Assembly (NCBI GenBank): GCA_025980765.1
Contig: JAICXB010000010.1
Location: forward strand, 17,645-81,644
From: Terriglobales bacterium
GTDB lineage: Bacteria; Acidobacteriota; Terriglobia; Terriglobales; Acidobacteriaceae
DNA: 64,000 nucleotides
Direction: 5' to 3'
The notes under the pieces were generated by a model, which was not told the DNA's origin, did not search any database, and worked only from the letters and a program-made list of their open reading frames with translations. Shown here one piece after another: positions 59,735-64,000 of the stretch. Positions within the stretch are counted from its first letter, which is position 1, and the number at the start of each line of letters is the position of its first letter. Position numbers and translations under genes: made by a program.

Positions 59735-62260
59735 TTAACCGATCATTTTGCGTTGATCGCCGATGCGGCGCTCGCGTTCGTTTGCGAATCGCTCCACGCC
59801 TGCGAAAATCGAATTGGGATCGAGATGCGCCTCCGCGATCACGTCCGGTTCGAGACCGCCGCTTCTCCAGGAATTGTCGAAGTCGGAGGTCAGCGAATAC
59901 TCATCCGTCAACGGACCGAGGTTGCGCAGCGGCCACATGCGTCGCGTGCCCGTCGACACCACCATTAAATCGTAGCGAGCCTCGGGTGGCAGCACGGAAT
60001 CGCGATACGCTTGTGGCTGACGATCGAACAACTCCTCGCTGATTGCAGCGATCACCTTCACGTTCACACCGGCGGCTTCGAGCTTCGGCAGCACCTTCAC
60101 CAGATTCGCAGTCGAACTCGACCCTTGCGCGATCACGTAACCGTGAAAGGGCTTATCCGGCACGAAATCGCGGATCACATACAGGCCTTTTGCCGCAGCG
60201 CGCAGATCGGTGTCGGCGAACTGGCTGCGGTCCGCGACCGGGAAGTCGGGACGCGCCACTTCCAGAGTGATTATGCCGACGTGCGGATCGCGAGCGGCGA
60301 TTTCCGCCGCCGCAAAATAGCCGGGCGCCACATCGTTGTAATCCCAAAAGCTCAGATTAATCGCTTGACCGCGCGGAAACAGCTTCCACACTTGCGGCGC
60401 GAAGATGCCGAAGTGTGTACGCGCGTCGGCTGCGGTTTCAGGGCCGGAATGCGCTGCCAGAATATGCAGCACGCCGACCCGGAACTTGCTGTCCTGATTT
60501 TGTTGACTCCAGACACGCGCTGGAGTGTACATCAAGGGGGTGAAGGCTCCATACGTGCCGCTCAAAGCCCACACGCCGGCAAATTTTTCGGGATCGACGG
60601 AAGCGCTTTGACTCACCAGCCCGATGGCGGTGGAAACATTGCCCGCTTCTTGAATCGGCGCTTTCAAGCGCGTGCCTAGCGGATTGTCCTTAGGACTGTA
60701 GTGTCCCCACAAACTGCCGTGCTCCACGTTGATCGACTCCGAAAGGTCGGCGGCAACCGTGAAGAATCGTCCTTCGGTGACATAATTCATCCACTTGATG
60801 ATTTCTGAAATCGCGCGTCGCGCTCCGGCCTTCTCTCCCGGTTTTTTGAAAAGCGAAATGCTGATTTGCTTCTCCGCGCCGGAAATCGCATTGCGAATCG
60901 AGATGTTCTGAGGCTCTTCCGGCAGCGCGGCGACGCGCAGGCGATCGTCGAGGAACGGATTGCTCTTGGCTGAGATGCGCAACTTCACATCGTCACGCAC
61001 GGTGTCGCCAATCTCTACGAGACGGTCAGCGAGGCGATCGCCTAATCCCTTGCGATCGAGCAGCGACATCACTACATCGATGTTCGTCTTGAACTGGATC
61101 AATCGCTCGCGATTGTCGATGACAGGGCCCTTGCGAATCCCCTCGAACTCCACGCCATAATGTTTCTCGAAGGTCTGCGCCAGCGCGATGAAGTACTCCG
61201 AGTTCATCTTCAGCGCGTAGGGATGGCTAGCGTAGCTCACCAATTGATCGCCGTAACCGGCAATTTTTCCGTCGGCGGCGGTGGGCCAGTAGCCTTTGAT
61301 GGTTTTACCGATCGCGACGACGGGACGGCGGTCGTGCGGATCCACTGCCTCCATCGCCTTCAGCACCGCTGCCACCTGGCCGTAATCGTTACCGTTTTGC
61401 AGCGTGAAAACGTTCCATCCGTACGACGCCCATTGATTCACGAGATCGTAGCCATCGAAGCACTCGGCGATCACGCCACCAATCTTGCCGCCAATTAAGC
61501 AATCGTCAATTCCCGCGTTGTTATCGGAGATCATCACGCGCAAACGCTTTCCCACCTGCAGTGCGAGCGCCTGCGTTTTAAACTCCTGCGCGTGACCTTC
61601 GGTGAGCGCGAATTCGCCTTCCAGCGCGATCACTTTCGGTGACCCTGGAGCGCCTACCACATCCCAGAAAGCCGCTTTGCCCGCGGCGGTTGCAATGCCG
61701 ATGCCTGAGGGTCCACCGTTCACGTCATTCGTCAAGTCTGTACTTTCGGCATGGCCCGAGAGCGCACGAATGCCGCGGCCTTTCGCTTGCGAGAACAGCG
61801 GATGGTCCTCCAGACCCGTATCGTGCAGCAGCGTTTTCAGCGCGCCCGCCCCGCGCCGGAATCCCAACGCATCGATCGGCAGCATCGCCACCTGTGGGTC
61901 GACGTAATAACGCCGATCGCCAGTCTGCTGATACTTGCGATACAGCGCCTGCCCCATGATCATCCACATCGCATAGCAGGTGGGGATCGAGTGGCCCGCC
62001 GCAAGCATGAATTTGTCGCAGTAAGGATGCTTCGGCCGCCGGTAATCGTAACGGAGTCCGCCGTTTTCCGGACCGACCAAATGCGCGGCAACATTGTACG
62101 GTGTGTATGCGAGTGGTCCGCCGAGATGCCCGGTCTGCGCGTAATTTCCGAGCAGCACCAGGGTCATGCAGGTCATATATCCAACGTCGTCAAGCAGTGG
62201 ATCGTAAGCCAGCGAATGCTGCTGGGAGGGAGAAGGAACTTCCTGAATGCAGGATGTCAT
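59735..62260 (-). CDS. Large transketolase-like ThDP enzyme
   Basis: 841 residues, against about 660 for normal transketolase. The N-terminal part has GHLGGPLAYTPYNVAAHLVG (substrate region) and GEFALTEGHAQEFKTQALAL, with RVMISDNNAGIDD (metal/ThDP-binding, GDG-like region). The middle Pyr domain spans about 465-640 (FFTVAADLSESINVEHGSLW; GVWALSGTYGAFTPLMYTPA), then a C-terminal domain (about 700-841). The protein resembles the E1p/transketolase type but lacks the classic spacing, so another alpha-keto acid or ketol transfer is possible. ATG at 62260. No sugar-phosphate genes lie nearby. Confidence 0.83.
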   Translation of the reverse strand: MTSCIQEVPSPSQQHSLAYDPLLDDVGYMTCMTLVLLGNYAQTGHLGGPLAYTPYNVAAHLVGPENGGLRYDYRRPKHPYCDKFMLAAGHSIPTCYAMWMIMGQALYRKYQQTGDRRYYVDPQVAMLPIDALGFRRGAGALKTLLHDTGLEDHPLFSQAKGRGIRALSGHAESTDLTNDVNGGPSGIGIATAAGKAAFWDVVGAPGSPKVIALEGEFALTEGHAQEFKTQALALQVGKRLRVMISDNNAGIDDCLIGGKIGGVIAECFDGYDLVNQWASYGWNVFTLQNGNDYGQVAAVLKAMEAVDPHDRRPVVAIGKTIKGYWPTAADGKIAGYGDQLVSYASHPYALKMNSEYFIALAQTFEKHYGVEFEGIRKGPVIDNRERLIQFKTNIDVVMSLLDRKGLGDRLADRLVEIGDTVRDDVKLRISAKSNPFLDDRLRVAALPEEPQNISIRNAISGAEKQISISLFKKPGEKAGARRAISEIIKWMNYVTEGRFFTVAADLSESINVEHGSLWGHYSPKDNPLGTRLKAPIQEAGNVSTAIGLVSQSASVDPEKFAGVWALSGTYGAFTPLMYTPARVWSQQNQDSKFRVGVLHILAAHSGPETAADARTHFGIFAPQVWKLFPRGQAINLSFWDYNDVAPGYFAAAEIAARDPHVGIITLEVARPDFPVADRSQFADTDLRAAAKGLYVIRDFVPDKPFHGYVIAQGSSSTANLVKVLPKLEAAGVNVKVIAAISEELFDRQPQAYRDSVLPPEARYDLMVVSTGTRRMWPLRNLGPLTDEYSLTSDFDNSWRSGGLEPDVIAEAHLDPNSIFAGVERFANERERRIGDQRKMIG

Positions 62261-62927
62261 AAAGGGTTTTTTAAAAAGAGCTACACACTAGTATCGCTGA
62301 AAACTTGGAAAATCGGCGAGTTAGGCAATCGCATTTGGATTTGGAATGATGAAGAGCAGCGGCTTTGAAACAAATGTGAACTGCTGGCGCAAAGAGTACG
62401 TTGCCAAAGAACGTAAACCCTTTTCTGTGAACCCCCGGGCGCGGTCCCAGTTCAAGACTTGCTTTGTAAGTCACTGATTTGAGCTAGATTTGGTCGGCCC
62501 TAGAGGATGATTTTAGAACTCTCCTTCAAAAACAAAGTTGCGCCCCAACCCTACAGCTGTTGAAGAGTCTTCCCCAATGAACAGGTGACTGAAAGGCCGC
62601 TCAAATTGCTGGGTTATGCAAAACAGGTCGTTTCTTGGATAATTGTGATTAATTTGTGCCCGTGCCTTCCTGAACTGCGTGGATACCTAAACGATTCCGC
62701 CTATCCGATTCAGTCTTTTTCGCATTATTTGGCCAAAAGGCTCTTTCTTCGCGACGGCGGTGCATTGACCATGACCGTTTGCTGTGCCCAACTTGTGCCC
62801 GCGCGGAAGCCGGATAGACATACCAACTGAATTGCACGCAACCAGCGACTCGCCAGGGAATTTGTCCCATCTTCCCAGGAAAGTCTAGGTTTGCTAGCAT
62901 TTCAAGCCCAGGTACGACTATCAAGTT
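62261..62927. other. Gene-poor intergenic region
   Basis: No gene I can support; the frames at 62585-62830 (plus) and 62649-63047 (minus) have no recognisable domain and overlap each other. Base composition is lower in GC than the flanks, and the segment around 62480-62760 looks unlike the neighbouring coding DNA. I see no att-site pair or integrase remnant. Confidence 0.45.
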
Positions 62928-63140
62928 ATGAAGTCGAATTTCGAACATCTGCTTGGACGCTTTCGTGAACTTCGCGAGTTTTACGAAGCAACACTCCAGC
63001 GCGTAAGGGAATGCGATACTCCAGAAGAAAGGAGATGCGTGCTGCAAGAAATGCGTGCGATCACAGATGAAGCTAAGAGCGTAGCCCGCGAATATCGCGA
63101 GTGCATTGACGCTAGGACTGAGAGAACAGCGGAGGCATAG
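62928..63140 (+). CDS. Small helical protein, hypothetical
   Basis: 70 residues, highly charged and predicted almost wholly alpha-helical (FEHLLGRFRELREFYEATLQ; CDTPEERRCVLQEMRAITDE; AKSVAREYRECIDARTER). The amino-acid make-up is like that of genuine small proteins, but there is no clear Shine-Dalgarno before the ATG and no family is recognised. The opposite strand also has an open frame here. It could be a coiled-coil regulator or simply a chance frame. Confidence 0.4.
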   Translation: MKSNFEHLLGRFRELREFYEATLQRVRECDTPEERRCVLQEMRAITDEAKSVAREYRECIDARTERTAEA

Positions 63141-63524
63141 GTGTGTTGAGCAGCGGGAGGTTGTCGCTGGCCATCCACCAGCTCGAACTCGCTATTTGCC
63201 ACCGCACTTAAAATCCCAGCGCCGCGCACGTGCTGTTAACGCGATTAAGGATGCTTTCTGTGGACTCGCGGTGTCATCTGTCGCTCTGTAGATTGTTGAA
63301 ATTACGTTTCTTTGTGGATTCGGTTGCTTCGGCGGTCACCATTTTTCAACACCTTAAGCGGCCCCGCGTGTTGTATGCGTGCTATCTAACGCGGTTCTGA
63401 AGACCTGAATACTGGCGGGCTGCGATCCTTGGCGCCTGACCGCAAGATATAAGCACGTCGCCTGGAATGCAATGGATGAAAACGACTCCAGTGCCGACGC
63501 GATTGTGAGGAGGTCACTAGTTCC

Positions 63525-63608
63525 ATGACGGCGGTGTCGCTACGAAAAGCGAGTGCCTGCGACTTCCGGCGAGAGGAGGAGTATCAGAGCGGCCCATTAT
63601 CGGAATGA
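63525..63608 (+). CDS. Possible 27-residue peptide
   Basis: ATG-initiated frame (MTAVSLRKASACDFRREEEY, then QSGPLSE, stop TGA). AGGAGG at 63508-63513 precedes it by 11 nt, slightly far. Together with the terminator downstream it could be a real short gene, but a chance frame is equally possible. Confidence 0.2.
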   Translation: MTAVSLRKASACDFRREEEYQSGPLSE

Positions 63609-63800
63609 ATCCACGTCTAAGCGCGGCAAACACCACGAGCATGGCAGTAGCAACATCGCGAGCACGATGAGTGAGCCGCATCTCGGTTCAGAGGCCGCGA
63701 CATCGAGAGCGTTCTCGCGGTCGCTGCTTGCGCACTATTTCCGATGGCAACTTTCGTGCCGCATCTTACTTCCAATTTTGACGGACAATTTCTGTTCATT

Positions 63801-63827
63801 GGGGAGCTTCTCTGCTCCCCCTTTTTT
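63801..63827 (+). terminator. Intrinsic terminator without an obvious upstream gene
   Basis: ggggagc-ttctct-gctcccc is a perfect 7-bp stem, followed by cTTTTTT on the plus strand. It implies plus-strand transcription through the preceding 200-300 nt, from a short gene or a non-coding RNA. Confidence 0.75.
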
Positions 63828-63915
63828 GCTGCACTACATATGTCCGAGACAATGGAAGTTGATCGGTCCCTTTTTTCTGTCACAGTTGAAGAGTTAGTTT
63901 TCGGCTGTTGTTGTT

Positions 63916-63951
63916 GCTAGAGAGATCGCGGCTAGCCGCGATCTCTCTAGC
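63916..63951. repeat. Perfect 36-nt palindrome
   Basis: gctagagagatcgcggct followed by its exact reverse complement, no spacer. There is no U-tract after it. It resembles in kind the 28-nt perfect palindrome at 22134-22161, though the sequence is different. Confidence 0.88.
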
Positions 63952-64000
63952 AAATTCGTGTGGCGTCCTTTCCCCCAGCGCTCTGTGAGGACGGCTCTCA

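Larger units (their letters stand above)
63141..64000. other. Gene-free right end of the window
   Basis: No convincing protein gene. It contains one 27-codon frame with a strong Shine-Dalgarno (63525-63608), a plus-strand intrinsic terminator (63801-63827) and a perfect 36-nt palindrome (63916-63951). Confidence 0.5.

Noticed and set aside
62649..63047. 132-codon minus-strand frame in the right-end gene-poor area
   Set aside because: No domain, odd composition, overlaps the more plausible 70-residue plus-strand frame. I considered an integrase remnant but found no tyrosine-recombinase motif.

Overview
The window is a chromosomal segment of a moderately GC-rich Gram-negative soil-type bacterium, most probably an Acidobacteriota (Terriglobia) member. 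Support for this: a large Oar-like TonB-dependent receptor with an N-terminal carboxypeptidase-regulatory domain, a bactofilin, a secreted BNR/sortilin-type repeat protein, a PAS protein with the CxxC tail common in this phylum, and a small zinc-ribbon protein typical of it. This is inference from gene content; no rRNA is present. I see no prophage, transposase or CRISPR array.

Layout. 1-4650: minus-strand rimP-nusA-infB operon (infB runs off the left edge), with a terminator-like hairpin in its leader. 4.9-7.8 kb: CPBP membrane protease and an ABC-F ATPase. 7.8-14.4 kb: glycogen phosphorylase, a small membrane protein and the TonB receptor. 14.9-23.8 kb: DoxX, tRNA-Leu(CAA), a Fis-type HTH protein, a GT39 glycosyltransferase, an Fe(II)-trafficking protein, RNase R, bactofilin, a small Cys protein, a broken four-helix-bundle gene and a coiled-coil membrane protein. 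24-32 kb: a tightly overlapping plus-strand catabolic operon (bifunctional flavin monooxygenase/OYE reductase, SDR, enoyl-CoA hydratase, acyl-CoA dehydrogenase, CoA ligase, RidA) that matches the aerobic 2-aminobenzoyl-CoA (anthranilate) route. It is split by a VapBC-type pair whose toxin is frameshifted. 32-45.8 kb: DinB, class-C beta-lactamase-like hydrolase, GH38 alpha-mannosidase, formate/nitrite transporter, OsmC, a glycosyltransferase/nucleotidyltransferase pair, an HTH plus TIR/deoxyribosyltransferase-like pair, and the BNR protein. 45.9-62.3 kb: HEAT-like membrane protein, YqeY, arginase, AsnRS, TIM-barrel isomerase, gamma-glutamyltranspeptidase, MBL hydrolase, RNase HI, phosphoesterase, FG-GAP-like protein, Asp/Glu racemase, DinB, PAS protein, lipoprotein and a large transketolase-like enzyme. 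62.3-64 kb is almost gene-free.

The most unusual feature lies between the genes. At least seven unrelated sequence families share one architecture: short words of about 7-11 nt, imperfectly repeated in tandem, and then repeated in inverse orientation to make long imperfect hairpins. Family A (gatttcg / cacccgatc words) has seven copies, mostly placed directly after the stop codon of a minus-strand gene and always in the same polarity there. Other families use accacagag, cacggatt, taagcngct, aataagcg, cagggaatt and catcctgagc words. In one place two families are nested, in another the arms flank a four-helix-bundle (S23-like) pseudogene, and RNase R carries an in-frame hairpin-bearing insertion. 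I name no mechanism for them; I regard them as the best candidate here for an under-described system.
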